Shown: positions 8,388 to 17,288, counted from the stretch's first letter. The stretch is 64,000 nt of DNA from Glycomyces amatae (GCF_020991375.1 NZ_JAJLQZ010000002.1:124001-188000); one strand, 5' to 3'. The notes: generated by a model not told the origin, from the sequence alone. Numbers and translations: made by a program.

Positions 8388-9338
8388 GTGAGCGAGACCG
8401 TCGCCGAAGTCGGCGAGTTCAGGCTGATCGAACGCTTCACCCGGCACTTCGGGACCACTCCCGACGTCGTGCTCGGCCCCGGCGACGACGCCGCGGTCGT
8501 CGCGGCCCCCGACGGCCGGGTCGTGGCCTGCACCGACATGCTCGTGGAGGGCAACCACTTCCGCCGCGACTGGTCCTCCGCGGCCGACGTCGGGCACAAG
8601 GCCGCCGCCGCCAACCTCGCCGACCTCGCGGCCATGGGGGCCCGGCCCACCGCGCTCCTCGCGGCCGTCTCCGCGCCGCAGGACACCCCCGCCGAATGGC
8701 TCGAAGGGCTCGCCTCGGGCCTGGCCGCCGAGGCCGCCGCGGTGGGCGCGGCCGTCGTCGGCGGGGACACCACCCGCGGCGACCGGCTCACCGTCACCGT
8801 CACCGCCCTCGGCGACCTCGAGGGGCGCGAGCCGGTCACGCGCGGCGGCGCCCGCCCCGGCGACGTGCTCGCCCTCGCGGGCCGGACCGGCTGGGCCGCG
8901 GCCGGGCTCAACGTGCTCTCCCGCGGCTTCCGCTCTCCGGGCGCCCTCGTGAGCGCCTACCGCAGGCCGCAGCCGCCGTACGCGGCCGGGCGCGACGCGG
9001 CCCTCGCGGGCGCGCGGGCCATGATCGACGTCTCCGACGGGCTCCTCGCCGACCTCGGCCACCTCGCGGCGGCCTCGGGTGCGGCGATCGACGTGGACAC
9101 CGCGGCGCTGCCGGTCCCCGAGACGATGCGCAACGCCGCCGAAGCGCTCGGCGCCGACGCGCGGCGGTGGATCCTGACCGGGGGAGAGGACCACGCGCTG
9201 GCCGGGGTGTTCCCGCCGGACGCGGTCCTGCCGGAGCAGTGGAGGCGGATCGGCGCGGTCGCCGAGGGGCGGGGCGTGACGGTGGACGGCCGCGCCTGGA
9301 CGGGCCCGACCGGCTGGGACCACTTCGACGAGGAGTGA
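8388..9338 (+). CDS. thiL: Thiamine-monophosphate kinase
   Basis: ThiL makes thiamine diphosphate from thiamine monophosphate and ATP, the last step of the pathway. The 316-residue length is typical. GPGDDAAVV (residues 31-39) is the N-terminal metal/phosphate motif. CTDMLVEGNHF, NLADLAAMGARP and GGDTTRGDRL are the Asp-rich ATP/Mg motifs, ISVSDGLLADLGH-type sequence is present as IDVSDGLLADLGH, and GGEDHAL is the C-terminal motif (usually GGEDYEL, so the Tyr-Glu pair is replaced). The GTG start follows GGAAATG by about 12 nt. No TPP riboswitch is evident upstream. Confidence 0.93.
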   Translation: MSETVAEVGEFRLIERFTRHFGTTPDVVLGPGDDAAVVAAPDGRVVACTDMLVEGNHFRRDWSSAADVGHKAAAANLADLAAMGARPTALLAAVSAPQDTPAEWLEGLASGLAAEAAAVGAAVVGGDTTRGDRLTVTVTALGDLEGREPVTRGGARPGDVLALAGRTGWAAAGLNVLSRGFRSPGALVSAYRRPQPPYAAGRDAALAGARAMIDVSDGLLADLGHLAAASGAAIDVDTAALPVPETMRNAAEALGADARRWILTGGEDHALAGVFPPDAVLPEQWRRIGAVAEGRGVTVDGRAWTGPTGWDHFDEE

Positions 9339-9393
9339 CGAAGCCGGCCGGCGAGGCCCCGCGGCGAGCGCGAAGCGGGGGCCACGCTGCATC

Positions 9394-9458
9394 GGTGCGG
9401 TGCGGTGCGGTGCGGTGCGGTGCGGTGCGGTGCGGTGCGGTGCGGTGCAGTGCAGTGC
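9394..9458. repeat. GGTGC pentanucleotide tandem repeat
   Basis: Eleven perfect GGTGC copies (9394-9448) are followed by two AGTGC variants (to 9458), directly downstream of thiL. No gene covers it. The period of five is not a multiple of three, so length changes would shift any frame crossing it. It looks like a slipped-strand microsatellite. Confidence 0.95.
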
Positions 9459-9466
9459 GCGGACCT

Positions 9467-9527
9467 CCCACCCAGGGTGGGTAGGTGAGGAACCCGCGCC
9501 GTCGACTCTCCCGCCCGGGTCCGACGG
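9467..9527. repeat. Interspersed palindromic element, copy A
   Basis: It starts with CCCACCCAGGGTGGG (9467-9481), a palindrome apart from its central base, and ends with CCGCCCGGGTCCGACGG (up to 9527). The same 15-mer recurs exactly at 17300-17314, and a variant with nearly the same right end recurs at 28531-28581. Intergenic, between thiL and rpmB. It resembles a small REP-like element. Confidence 0.6.
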
Positions 9528-9623
9528 TCCGGCCCCTCTTGCCGCCCGGTGTCGGCATTATCACTCGCCTGCGCCGCCCCGAGCGCCGTCACTCCGCGAG
9601 CCGCCGTCCTCCGCGGGGACGAC

Positions 9624-9654
9624 AAAACGCCGCCGGGGCTCGGCCCCGGCGGCG
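9624..9654 (-). terminator. Rho-independent terminator of rpmB
   Basis: On the minus strand, GCCGCCGGGGC (9653-9643) pairs perfectly with GCCCCGGCGGC (9639-9629) around a 3-nt loop, with one more flanking pair. A TTTT run follows. It lies 24 nt after the rpmB stop. Confidence 0.85.
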
Positions 9655-9677
9655 GTAAGTCTTCGCGGCGTCAGCCC

Positions 9678-9869
9678 TTAGCGGGTGACCTTGCCGGCCT
9701 TGATGCACGAAGTGCAGACCTTGGCGCGGCGCTTGTTGTCACCGGAGCCAGTCGCGATGCGGATGGTCTGCAGGTTCGGGTTCCAACGACGACGGGTCTT
9801 CTTGTGGGACCACGGGACGTTGTTGCCGAAGCCCGGGCGCTTGGCGCAGACTTCACACACGCTCGACAT
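9678..9869 (-). CDS. rpmB: 50S ribosomal protein L28 (zinc-binding form)
   Basis: A 63-residue large-subunit protein. It has the C+ form with two CxxC pairs, CEVC near residue 5 and CTSC near residue 53, which bind structural zinc. GNNVPWSHKKTRRRWNPNLQ is the L28 signature. I chose the ATG at 9869, which follows AGGAG by 9 nt; an upstream in-frame ATG at 9887 lies before that site. It is transcribed alone, with its own terminator, divergent from the gene at 10247. Confidence 0.97.
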   Translation of the reverse strand: MSSVCEVCAKRPGFGNNVPWSHKKTRRRWNPNLQTIRIATGSGDNKRRAKVCTSCIKAGKVTR

Positions 9870-10246
9870 AATCCAAAACTCCTGCATTGACGTTCATTCG
9901 GCCCACCCCGACGGCGGGCAACCCGGCAATTCTAACGGACCCTGGAGACCGGCGGCCATCCAGGTGGCGGGACCTGCGCCACAGCGCCCCGTCCGAGCCC
10001 TCCCACGGCCCGCTCGCGGACCCGGCGGGCCTTTCGGCCCCGGAGGCGGTGGGCCTGCGCCGCAACCGGTCCCGAGCCCGAATTGCGCGGTCTGCTCGGT
10101 CCTGCCAGGACGCTCCGCGGCCGCTCTGTACTGTGGCGGCTGCCGCGGGCGGCTACCGTGGGTGACTCTAGGATGGGACCCAATCCCGTAGGCTGGCCGC
10201 ATACAAGTGTTGTGCCGATGCCCATATATTTTTTGGTGAGTCGAAC
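9870..10246. promoter_or_regulatory. Divergent spacer with rpmB -10 box
   Basis: This 377-nt gap separates rpmB and the membrane-protein gene. On the minus strand TAGAAT (9934-9929) is a good -10 hexamer for rpmB, about 53 nt before the L28 start; no clear -35 is present. The right end (10222-10234) is a short A/T-rich run just before the ribosome-binding site GGTGAG of the plus-strand gene. I see no RNA gene here. Confidence 0.5.
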
Positions 10247-11425
10247 ATGAGCCACACCCCGCAGCAGCCTGCAGACGGCTGGCAGCAGCCGCAGCAACAG
10301 CCCCCGGTGTACCGCCCGAACGAGCAGCCTCCGGCCGAAGAACCGCCACCGTGGTCCCCGGAGAGCCAGCGCATGTCGCCGCCGAGCCAGCAGGTCCCCC
10401 CGCCGGTCGAAGACGACGGCACCGTCAAGTACGTCGGCGGACCCGGCATGCAGCAGTCGCCGCAGTACGGCCCGCCTCCGGGCGTCCCCGTCTCGCCGTT
10501 CGACGCGCCGCCCCAGCAGCCGCACCTGCCTCCCCAGCCCCCGCAGGGCATGCCCCCCCAGGGGATGCCCGCCTCGGACCCGTTCGGCGGCGGTGGCGGC
10601 GTGCCCGTCTCCGGGATGCCGGTGTCCGGGATGCCCCCCGTGTCGTCGATCCCCGCCTCGGGGATGCCGGTCTCCGCGCCGGGCGGCCCCGGCCAGTACG
10701 GGCAGCCGCCGTTCGGCGGCGGCCAGTTCGGTCCGCAGGGCGGCCAGCTCGTCCCGGTCTCGGGCGGCGGGGCCCAGCCGTGGGGCGCGCCGGACGCGAT
10801 CCAGCGCAACAACAAGAAGAAGGGCAAGGGCCCGATGTGGCTCCTGCTCGTCGGCGTAGTGGTCATCGTCGCTGCCCTGGGCGTCGGCGGGTTCATCCTG
10901 TTCAACCCGACCGGCGGCGACCCCGAGGGCGAGCAGACCGGCACCATCGAGAGCGCCGAACCCGGGGTCGCCGAGGTCCCTGCGGACATGATCCGCGTCA
11001 ACGAGGCGTCCGGCCTGAGCGTCCTCGCCGGTGCCGATTGGGCCGAGAACACCGAGGCCCCCACGGTCTTCTCGGACGTGACCGGCCTGGCCACGGCCGA
11101 CGGCGCCAACTCCGCCTACTTCGGCGTCCTGGACGCGGAGGTGCTCGGCGTGACCGAGGAATCGGGCACCGGAGAGGTCGGCTCCGCCTTCGACGCGCTG
11201 CTCGCCGAGCACCTGGGCGGCGAGGTCGGGGCGGACGTCACGGCCACCTCCTACCGGGTCGACGCCCGGGCCGCCGAGTTCCGGACCTTCACGGTCGGGG
11301 AGACGACGGTCCTGACGGCCCTCATCGAGACGCCCGACGGCTACGTCGGGTTCGCCGGCTTCGCCGTGGCCGGCAACGCCCAGATCGTCGACTCCCTGCG
11401 CTCGACCCTCACCTTCGGCCCCTGA
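10247..11425 (+). CDS. Pro/Gln-rich single-pass membrane protein
   Basis: A 392-residue protein of unknown function. Residues 1-180 are low-complexity Pro/Gln/Gly with repeated GMPVSGMP-type units. A basic patch (NNKKKGKG) precedes one membrane helix (WLLLVGVVVIVAALGVGGF, about residues 197-215). The remaining 170 residues are an acidic extracytoplasmic domain without a signature I recognise. The arrangement, an inside proline-rich tail, a helix, then an outside domain, is common in actinobacterial envelope proteins. The ATG follows GGTGAG by 6 nt. A strong terminator follows, so it is probably monocistronic. Confidence 0.75.
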   Translation: MSHTPQQPADGWQQPQQQPPVYRPNEQPPAEEPPPWSPESQRMSPPSQQVPPPVEDDGTVKYVGGPGMQQSPQYGPPPGVPVSPFDAPPQQPHLPPQPPQGMPPQGMPASDPFGGGGGVPVSGMPVSGMPPVSSIPASGMPVSAPGGPGQYGQPPFGGGQFGPQGGQLVPVSGGGAQPWGAPDAIQRNNKKKGKGPMWLLLVGVVVIVAALGVGGFILFNPTGGDPEGEQTGTIESAEPGVAEVPADMIRVNEASGLSVLAGADWAENTEAPTVFSDVTGLATADGANSAYFGVLDAEVLGVTEESGTGEVGSAFDALLAEHLGGEVGADVTATSYRVDARAAEFRTFTVGETTVLTALIETPDGYVGFAGFAVAGNAQIVDSLRSTLTFGP

Positions 11426-11440
11426 CCGATCGACCGCCAC

Positions 11441-11476
11441 GGCCCGGCCCGCGCCGAAGCGCGGGCCGGGCCTTTT
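11441..11476 (+). terminator. Rho-independent terminator
   Basis: A 14-bp perfect stem, GGCCCGGCCCGCGC (11441-11454) with GCGCGGGCCGGGCC (11459-11472), a CGAA loop, then TTTT. It lies 15 nt after the stop of the Pro/Gln-rich membrane protein and isolates it from the DAK2 gene. Confidence 0.9.
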
Positions 11477-11568
11477 CCGCCGCCGCCCGGTCCGGCGGCG
11501 GGACCCGGAGCGCCCCCACGACGCGGCGCGCTGCCGGGCGCCGCGGCGGGGGCGTATCCTCATGGCCC

Positions 11569-13254
11569 GTGGTGGAAATCCCTGAGACCGGACGCCAGGC
11601 CCTCGACGCCGACATCATGCGCGAGTGGGCCGCCCGCGGCATCGACACGTTGACCCGCCACCGGCGCGGCGTCGACGAGCTCAACGTCTTCCCCGTCGCC
11701 GACTCCGACACCGCGACGAACATGCTCGCGACCCTCCAGGCCGCCTTCCAGGGCGGCACCCCCGGCCTGGGCCTCGAAGCGCTCCTCGACGAGGCCGCCG
11801 GGCGCGCGCTCCTGTCGGCCCGCGGCAACTCCGGGGTGATCCTCGCGCAGATGCTCCGCGGCCTCGCCGACGCCTGGAACGGCGACGAGATCGACGCCAA
11901 GGGCTTCGCGTCCGGCCTGCGGTCGGCCACCGACGCGGCCACGGCCGCCGTCGCGGTCCCGACCGCGGGGACCATCCTCACCGTCGCCGAGTCGGCCGCG
12001 TCCGCCGCCGCCAAGGCCGCCCCGTTCGGGTTCGTCTCGGCCGCCCGCGCCGCCGCCGAGGCCGGCGCCCAGGCCGTCGCCGCCACCCCCGGCCAGCTCC
12101 CCGCGCTCGCCCGCGCGGGCGTCGTGGACGCGGGGGGCCTGGCCCTCACCCTCATCCTCGAGGCCCTCGTCGAGACCCTCACCGGCTCGGTCTCCACCGG
12201 CGCGCTCGACCTCCTCGAACGCCACCGCGTGCGCGCGGTCGAGGAGGCCGAGCAGGTGCCGCGCGAGACCGGCTCCGAGGTCTTCGGCTACGAGGTCCAG
12301 TACCTGCTCGAGGCCGACGCTGCCGCCGCCGCCGAACTGCGGCACCGGCTCACCGCGCTCGGCGACTCGGTGGTCATCATCGGCTCGCGCGCCGCCAAGG
12401 ACGTCACCACGTTCAACGTCCACGTGCACGTCAACGACATCGGCGCGGCCATCGAGGCCGGGATCGAGCGCGGCCGCGTCCACCGCATCTCGGTGACACG
12501 CTTCGACGACGCCCACCACACCCAGGCCGCCCACCACACCGAGTCCGCCCACCACACCGGGGCCGACCGCCGCCACCAGGCCCCGCCCGAGCCCCGGCAG
12601 GCCCCCGAGCGGGCCGTCGTCGTGGTCACCGCCGCGGGCGTCCGCGACTTCCTCGAACGCGAGGGCTGCCGCGCCGTGCGGGTCGAGCGCCTCCCCGACG
12701 AGGACGAGGCCGTCGCCGCCACCGCCGACCGCATCGCCGCCGAGCTCGCGGCGGTCCGCGAGGCGGGCGGGTCGAGCGCCGTCGTGGTCACCGACGAGCC
12801 CGCCGCGGCCCGCGCCGCCCGCGGGGCCGTCCAGCGGGCCCGCCAGGACGGCTACCGCGTCACCGTGCTGCCCACCGGCTCGGTCGTGCAGAGCCTCGCG
12901 GCGTTCGCCGTCCACGACCCCGACCGCCACTTCGACGACGACGTGGTCGCCATGTCCGAGGCCGCCGCCGCCTGCCGCACCGGCGAGCTCCGCTCCGGGA
13001 CCGAGGGCGTCGAGGTCGTCGTCGGCGAGGCGGACCTCGGCGTCTTCGACACCGCGCTCGAAGCCGCCCGCGACCTCGCCGACCGCCTCTGCGGCACCGG
13101 CGCCGAACTCCTCACCGTCCTGCCCGGCGCCGCGTTCGAACCGGAAAGTGTCACAGCCCTGAGCGATCATGTCCGCGAGGCGTGGCCGCTCGTGGAGATC
13201 CAGCGACTGCCCGCCGGAGACGACGAACCGCTGCTGCTGATCGGAGCCGAATGA
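11569..13254 (+). CDS. DAK2-domain protein, FakA-like
   Basis: A 561-residue protein with an N-terminal DAK2 (dihydroxyacetone-kinase L) domain and a C-terminal DegV/FakA-type region. NVFPVADSDTATNM (about residues 38-51) carries the Asp residues that bind ADP-Mg, and LSARGNSGVILAQ (about 82-94) is the glycine-rich nucleotide loop. The best-known relative, FakA, phosphorylates fatty acids bound to FakB. A His-rich insertion at 12511-12564, three AHHTxx units, is unusual. The GTG at 11569 (or 11572) is the only sensible start. Its TGA overlaps the recG ATG as ATGA. No FakB gene is in the window, so the substrate is unproven. Confidence 0.85.
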   Translation: MVEIPETGRQALDADIMREWAARGIDTLTRHRRGVDELNVFPVADSDTATNMLATLQAAFQGGTPGLGLEALLDEAAGRALLSARGNSGVILAQMLRGLADAWNGDEIDAKGFASGLRSATDAATAAVAVPTAGTILTVAESAASAAAKAAPFGFVSAARAAAEAGAQAVAATPGQLPALARAGVVDAGGLALTLILEALVETLTGSVSTGALDLLERHRVRAVEEAEQVPRETGSEVFGYEVQYLLEADAAAAAELRHRLTALGDSVVIIGSRAAKDVTTFNVHVHVNDIGAAIEAGIERGRVHRISVTRFDDAHHTQAAHHTESAHHTGADRRHQAPPEPRQAPERAVVVVTAAGVRDFLEREGCRAVRVERLPDEDEAVAATADRIAAELAAVREAGGSSAVVVTDEPAAARAARGAVQRARQDGYRVTVLPTGSVVQSLAAFAVHDPDRHFDDDVVAMSEAAAACRTGELRSGTEGVEVVVGEADLGVFDTALEAARDLADRLCGTGAELLTVLPGAAFEPESVTALSDHVREAWPLVEIQRLPAGDDEPLLLIGAE

Positions 13255-15413
13255 CCATCGGGCTGGAGACCCGCCTGCGCGAGGTCCTCGACAAGAAGTC
13301 GGTGGAGAAGCTCGGGGAGGAGCTGGACCTCGACACCATCGGGGACCTGCTCGGCCACTACCCGTTCCGCTACATCGGACAGGGCGAGCGCCCCGACCTC
13401 GGCCGCCTCGCCATCGGTGAGGAGGTCACCGTCTTCGCCGAGGTCCGCGCCGCCGTCGCGAGGAAGTACCAGCCCAAGCGCCCGGGCAAGAAGGCCCGGC
13501 GCGCCGAGCGTCTCGAAGTCGTCATCGCCGACGAGGACGGCCGGACGCTGACCCTCGTCTACTTCAACCAGCCCTGGCTCAAAGAGCACCTCACCGCCGG
13601 GAAGCAGGGGCTCTTCGTCGGCAAGGTCGGCCAGTTCAACGGCCGCCTCCAGCTCAACTCCCCGCAGCACTTCCTGGTCGACGAGTGGAACGTGACCAGC
13701 GGCCTCCTCCCGGTCTACCCCGGCACCGCCGAACTGCCGTCCTGGAAGATCATGAAGGCCGTCCACACCGTCCTCGGACTCGTCCCCGGCCTCGCCGACC
13801 CGCTCCCGCGCGAGATCCGCTCCCGCCTCGGCCTCCTCGGCTACGGCGAGGCGCTGCGCCGCATCCACCGCCCCGAGACGCACGAAGTCCTCGGCGCGGC
13901 CAAGAAGCGCCTCAAATGGCAGGAGGCCCTGGTCCTCCAGACCGTGCTGGTCCGGCGCAAGGCCGAGTCCCTCGCCGAGGCCGCCACCCCCTACCCCGCC
14001 GGCGGGGCGATCCTCGACGCGTTCGACGCCCGCCTGCCCTTCGACCTCACCGCCGGGCAGCGCCGGGTCGGCGCCGAGATCGCCGCCGAGATCGCGCAGC
14101 CGCACCCCATGCACCGGCTCCTCCAGGGCGACGTCGGCTCCGGCAAGACCCTCGTCGCCCTCCGCGCCATGCTCCAGGTCGTCGCCCACGGCGGCCAGGC
14201 CGCGCTCCTGGCCCCCACCGAGGTCCTCGCCGCCCAGCACCACCGCTCCATCGCCGAGATGCTCGGCGACCTCGCGAACGGCGGCCAGCTCGGCGCGCCG
14301 CCCGAGGCCACCCAGGTCGTGCTCCTCACCGGCTCGGCCACCGCCGCCCAGCGCCGCCCCGTCCTCGACGCCGTCAGGACCGGCGCCGCCGGGATCGTCA
14401 TCGGCACCCACGCGCTCCTCTACGACGGCGTGGACTTCGCCGACCTCGGCCTGGCCGTCGTCGACGAGCAGCACCGCTTCGGCGTGGAGCAGCGGGACGC
14501 CCTGCGCGCCAAGGCCCAGCGGCCCCCGCACACCCTCGTCATGACGGCCACGCCGATCCCGCGCACCGTCGCGATGACCGTCTACGGCGACCTGGAGACC
14601 AGCCGCCTCACCGAGCTCCCCGCCGGGCGCACCCCCATCGCCACCCACGTCGTGCCCTACACCGACCAGCGCTGGATGCAGCGCACCTGGGCCCGCCTGC
14701 GCGAAGAGGTCGCCGCCGGACGCCAGGCGTACGTGGTCTGCCCGCGCGTCGGCGACGACCAGAAGAACGACGACGACCTCGGCGGCGCCGACGGCGACAA
14801 GCGCCCGCCGCTGGCGGTCACCGACGTCATCGAGCAGCTGCGCGGCGGCCCGCTCCAGGGCCTGCGGCTCGGCCTCCTGCACGGGCGCCTCGACGCGGAC
14901 GAGAAGGACCGCGTCATGCGCGCCTACGCCGCGGGCGAGATCGACGTCCTCGTCGCCACCACGGTCATCGAGGTCGGCGTGAACGTCCCCAACGCGACCG
15001 CCATGGTCGTCCTCGACGCCGAGCGCTTCGGCATCTCCCAGCTCCACCAGCTGCGCGGACGCGTCGGCCGCGGCGCCCACCCGGGCCTGTGCCTGCTCGT
15101 CAGCGAGGCCGCCGAGGGCAGCTCCTCGCGCGAGCGCCTCGACGCGGTCGCCTCCACGACCGACGGGTTCGCGCTGGCCGAGCTCGACCTGGAGCAGCGC
15201 CGCGAGGGCGACGTGCTCGGCGCGGCCCAGTCGGGCGTGAAGTCGCACGTGAAGCTCCTGTCGCTGCTCAAGGACGCCGACATCATCGAGGAGGCCCGCG
15301 CCGAGGCCGCCGCGCTCATCGGCGCCGACCCCGACCTGCGCGGCGAGCCGGCGTTCGCGGCCCTCGTCGACGACCTGGCGGCCGACCGCGGGGAGTTCCT
15401 GGAGAAGGGCTGA
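13251..15413 (+). CDS. recG: ATP-dependent DNA helicase RecG
   Basis: RecG remodels stalled replication forks and branch-migrates Holliday junctions. The 720-residue protein has the N-terminal wedge/OB domain (about 1-240) and then two helicase lobes. GDVGSGKT (about residues 293-300) is motif I, DEQHRFG (about 405-411) motif II, TATPIPRT motif III, ATTVIEVGVNVPNA motif V and QLRGRVGRG motif VI. The start overlaps the DAK2 stop, the usual arrangement in actinobacteria. Confidence 0.97.
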   Translation: MTIGLETRLREVLDKKSVEKLGEELDLDTIGDLLGHYPFRYIGQGERPDLGRLAIGEEVTVFAEVRAAVARKYQPKRPGKKARRAERLEVVIADEDGRTLTLVYFNQPWLKEHLTAGKQGLFVGKVGQFNGRLQLNSPQHFLVDEWNVTSGLLPVYPGTAELPSWKIMKAVHTVLGLVPGLADPLPREIRSRLGLLGYGEALRRIHRPETHEVLGAAKKRLKWQEALVLQTVLVRRKAESLAEAATPYPAGGAILDAFDARLPFDLTAGQRRVGAEIAAEIAQPHPMHRLLQGDVGSGKTLVALRAMLQVVAHGGQAALLAPTEVLAAQHHRSIAEMLGDLANGGQLGAPPEATQVVLLTGSATAAQRRPVLDAVRTGAAGIVIGTHALLYDGVDFADLGLAVVDEQHRFGVEQRDALRAKAQRPPHTLVMTATPIPRTVAMTVYGDLETSRLTELPAGRTPIATHVVPYTDQRWMQRTWARLREEVAAGRQAYVVCPRVGDDQKNDDDLGGADGDKRPPLAVTDVIEQLRGGPLQGLRLGLLHGRLDADEKDRVMRAYAAGEIDVLVATTVIEVGVNVPNATAMVVLDAERFGISQLHQLRGRVGRGAHPGLCLLVSEAAEGSSSRERLDAVASTTDGFALAELDLEQRREGDVLGAAQSGVKSHVKLLSLLKDADIIEEARAEAAALIGADPDLRGEPAFAALVDDLAADRGEFLEKG

Positions 15414-15550
15414 CCGGCTCCGCAGGGCGACCACGGACCGGGCCGCCGGGCTCGGCGCCGGGGCCGATGACCGGCCCCGCGCGGCGGCGGCCCGCGAGGC
15501 CGCCCGTGAGCCGTCCCGGCCGCGGCGGGCGCGGATTACAGTAGTGCCAA

Positions 15551-16108
15551 ATGACTAGGATCATCGCCGGCAGCCTCAAGGGCCGCCGCCTCGCCACGCC
15601 GCCGGGGGACCGCACCCGGCCCACGTCGGACCGGGTCCGCGAAGCCCTGTTCAACTCGCTCGCGCCCGGCGGCGACCTCGACGGCCTCCGCTTCGCCGAC
15701 CTCTACGCCGGCTCCGGAGCGGTCGGACTGGAGGCGCTCTCCCGGGGCGCCTCGGCCGCCCTGTTCGTCGAGTCCCACGCGCAGACCGCGAAGCTCCTGC
15801 GCCGCAACATCGCCGATCTCGGCGTCACCGGCGCCGAAGTGATCTGCGCCCCCGTCGAGAAGGTCCTCCAGAACGAGCCGGCCCTGCCCTTCGACATCGT
15901 CTTCGCCGACCCGCCGTACGCGGTCACCGACGCCGGGATCGCCGACCTCCTCGAGTCCCTGGTCGCGCACGGCTGGCTCGCCGCGGACGCCGACGTCGTG
16001 GTCGAGCGCGGCGGCAGGGACGCGGCCGTGCCGTGGCCCGACCAGATCGCAGAAGACCGCGTCCGCCGCTACGGCACCACGGCCCTTTGCTACGGTCACG
16101 CCCTGTGA
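15551..16108 (+). CDS. rsmD: 16S rRNA (guanine966-N2)-methyltransferase
   Basis: RsmD uses S-adenosylmethionine to methylate G966 of 16S rRNA. The 185-residue protein begins MTRIIAGSLKGRRL, the family's usual N-terminus. DLYAGSGAVGLEALSRG is the SAM-binding motif I and FADPPY the catalytic (N/D)PPY motif IV. TACAGT at 15537-15542 sits 9 nt before the ATG, and there is no good ribosome-binding site, so a leaderless or nearly leaderless transcript is possible. The stop overlaps the coaD start. Confidence 0.95.
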   Translation: MTRIIAGSLKGRRLATPPGDRTRPTSDRVREALFNSLAPGGDLDGLRFADLYAGSGAVGLEALSRGASAALFVESHAQTAKLLRRNIADLGVTGAEVICAPVEKVLQNEPALPFDIVFADPPYAVTDAGIADLLESLVAHGWLAADADVVVERGGRDAAVPWPDQIAEDRVRRYGTTALCYGHAL

Positions 16109-16596
16109 AACCTGAAGCCCGAATCGCCGTCTGCCCCGGGTCGTTCGATCCGGTGACGTACGGTCATCTCGACATCCTCGGACGCGCCGCCCAGCTGTAC
16201 GATGAGGTATGGGTCGCGGTCTTCCACAACGCCTCCAAGAACCCGCTGTTCAGCGTCGAGGAACGAGTGGAACTCCTCAGCGAGACCACCAAGGACATGC
16301 CCAATGTGCGAATAGCGTCCTCCCAGGGCCTGGTCGTCGACTTCTGTCGGCGGCACGGCGCCGGAGTACTCGTCAAAGGCGTCCGCGCGGTCTCGGACTT
16401 CGACTACGAACTGCAGATGGCACAGATGAACTACGGGTTGGGAGGCGTCGAGACGGTGTTCATCCCGACCAACCCCCAGTACTCCTTCCTTTCGTCCTCG
16501 ATGGTCAAGGACGTGGCGAAATGGGGCGGCGACATCTCGCCCTATGCGCCGGAAATCGTCCAATCACGACTGGTTGAGCGATTGGGGCAGGATTAG
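16105..16596 (+). CDS. coaD: Phosphopantetheine adenylyltransferase
   Basis: CoaD joins 4'-phosphopantetheine and ATP to dephospho-CoA, the penultimate step of CoA synthesis. The 163-residue length is standard. CPGSFDPVTYGH is the nucleotidyltransferase (H/T)xGH motif region, KGVRAVSDFDYE the pantetheine-binding part and YSFLSSSMVKDVA the C-terminal ISSTxIR-like motif. The GTG at 16105 overlaps the rsmD stop codon; the pair is a classic coupled unit. Confidence 0.97.
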   Translation: MKPEARIAVCPGSFDPVTYGHLDILGRAAQLYDEVWVAVFHNASKNPLFSVEERVELLSETTKDMPNVRIASSQGLVVDFCRRHGAGVLVKGVRAVSDFDYELQMAQMNYGLGGVETVFIPTNPQYSFLSSSMVKDVAKWGGDISPYAPEIVQSRLVERLGQD

Positions 16597-16631
16597 CCAC
16601 GTTTTCAACCCTCATCCGGGACAATGTCCCC

Positions 16632-17171
16632 ATGACTGACATCGACGGGAGCAAATCGGTGGGTGCGCTCGACCGGATCGAAGAGATCATCGCCTACGTG
16701 GAGCAGGCCAAGGCCGTGCCCATGTCCCGCGCCTGCAAAGTGGACCGGGCCGAGATGATCGCCATGCTCGAAGAGCTCCAGAACGAACTCCCCGGCGACC
16801 TGCGCCGCGCGGAGGCCATGCTCCAGGAGCGCGACAAGATCATCGACGCCGGCGAACGCGAGGCCGAGCGCATCATCACCGAGGGCGAGACCGAGCACGC
16901 GCGCCTGGTCTCGCGGCACGAGATCACCGTGTCGGCCGAGCACGAGGGCAACCGCATCATCGCGGAGGCCCGCGGCGAGGCCCAGCGCCTGCGCGACGAG
17001 GTGGACGAGTACGTGGACACCACGCTCGCGAACTTCGAGCAGTTCCTGCACCGGGCCCTGTCGGGCGTCGAGCGCGGACGCGACAAGATGCACACCCTCC
17101 GGGAGATCGGCACCTTCGCGCCCGCGCAGCAGGAGCAGATGGAGGAGGAGAAGCCACTCCCGCAGCTTTAG
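16632..17171 (+). CDS. DivIVA-like coiled-coil protein
   Basis: A 179-residue, strongly charged protein with long heptad-like helices between about residues 30 and 160 (repeated EAxRIIxEGE-type segments). This resembles the coiled-coil proteins found between coaD and DUF177 in actinobacteria, which are usually annotated as DivIVA-like or ATP synthase b-like. A role in cell-pole or division scaffolding is inferred. GGGACAATGTCCC (16618-16630) is a perfect palindrome touching the start codon; within it GACAAT lies at -12 to -7, so a leaderless message is possible. The last codons and stop are duplicated downstream. Confidence 0.75.
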   Translation: MTDIDGSKSVGALDRIEEIIAYVEQAKAVPMSRACKVDRAEMIAMLEELQNELPGDLRRAEAMLQERDKIIDAGEREAERIITEGETEHARLVSRHEITVSAEHEGNRIIAEARGEAQRLRDEVDEYVDTTLANFEQFLHRALSGVERGRDKMHTLREIGTFAPAQQEQMEEEKPLPQL

Positions 17172-17288
17172 CGGAGGGAGCGTGGGTCCAGTCGCAGCTT
17201 TAGCGGAGGGAGCGTGGGTCCAGTCGCAGCTTTAGCGGAGGGAGCATGGGCCCGGTCGCAGCTCCAACGAGGGGCGCGGGTCCGGCCG
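17161..17288. repeat. 32-bp tandem repeat containing a gene end
   Basis: Copies 1 and 2 (17161-17192, 17193-17224) are identical. Copy 3 (17225-17256) has three changes, and copy 4 (17257-17288) is degenerate. Each of the first three begins CGCAGCTTTAG, so the terminal codons and the TAG of the coiled-coil gene lie within copy 1 and recur after the gene. There are no spacers, so it is not a CRISPR array. Confidence 0.95.

Noticed and set aside
17161-17288. CRISPR array
   Set aside because: The repeats are directly adjacent with no unique spacers, and no cas genes are present.
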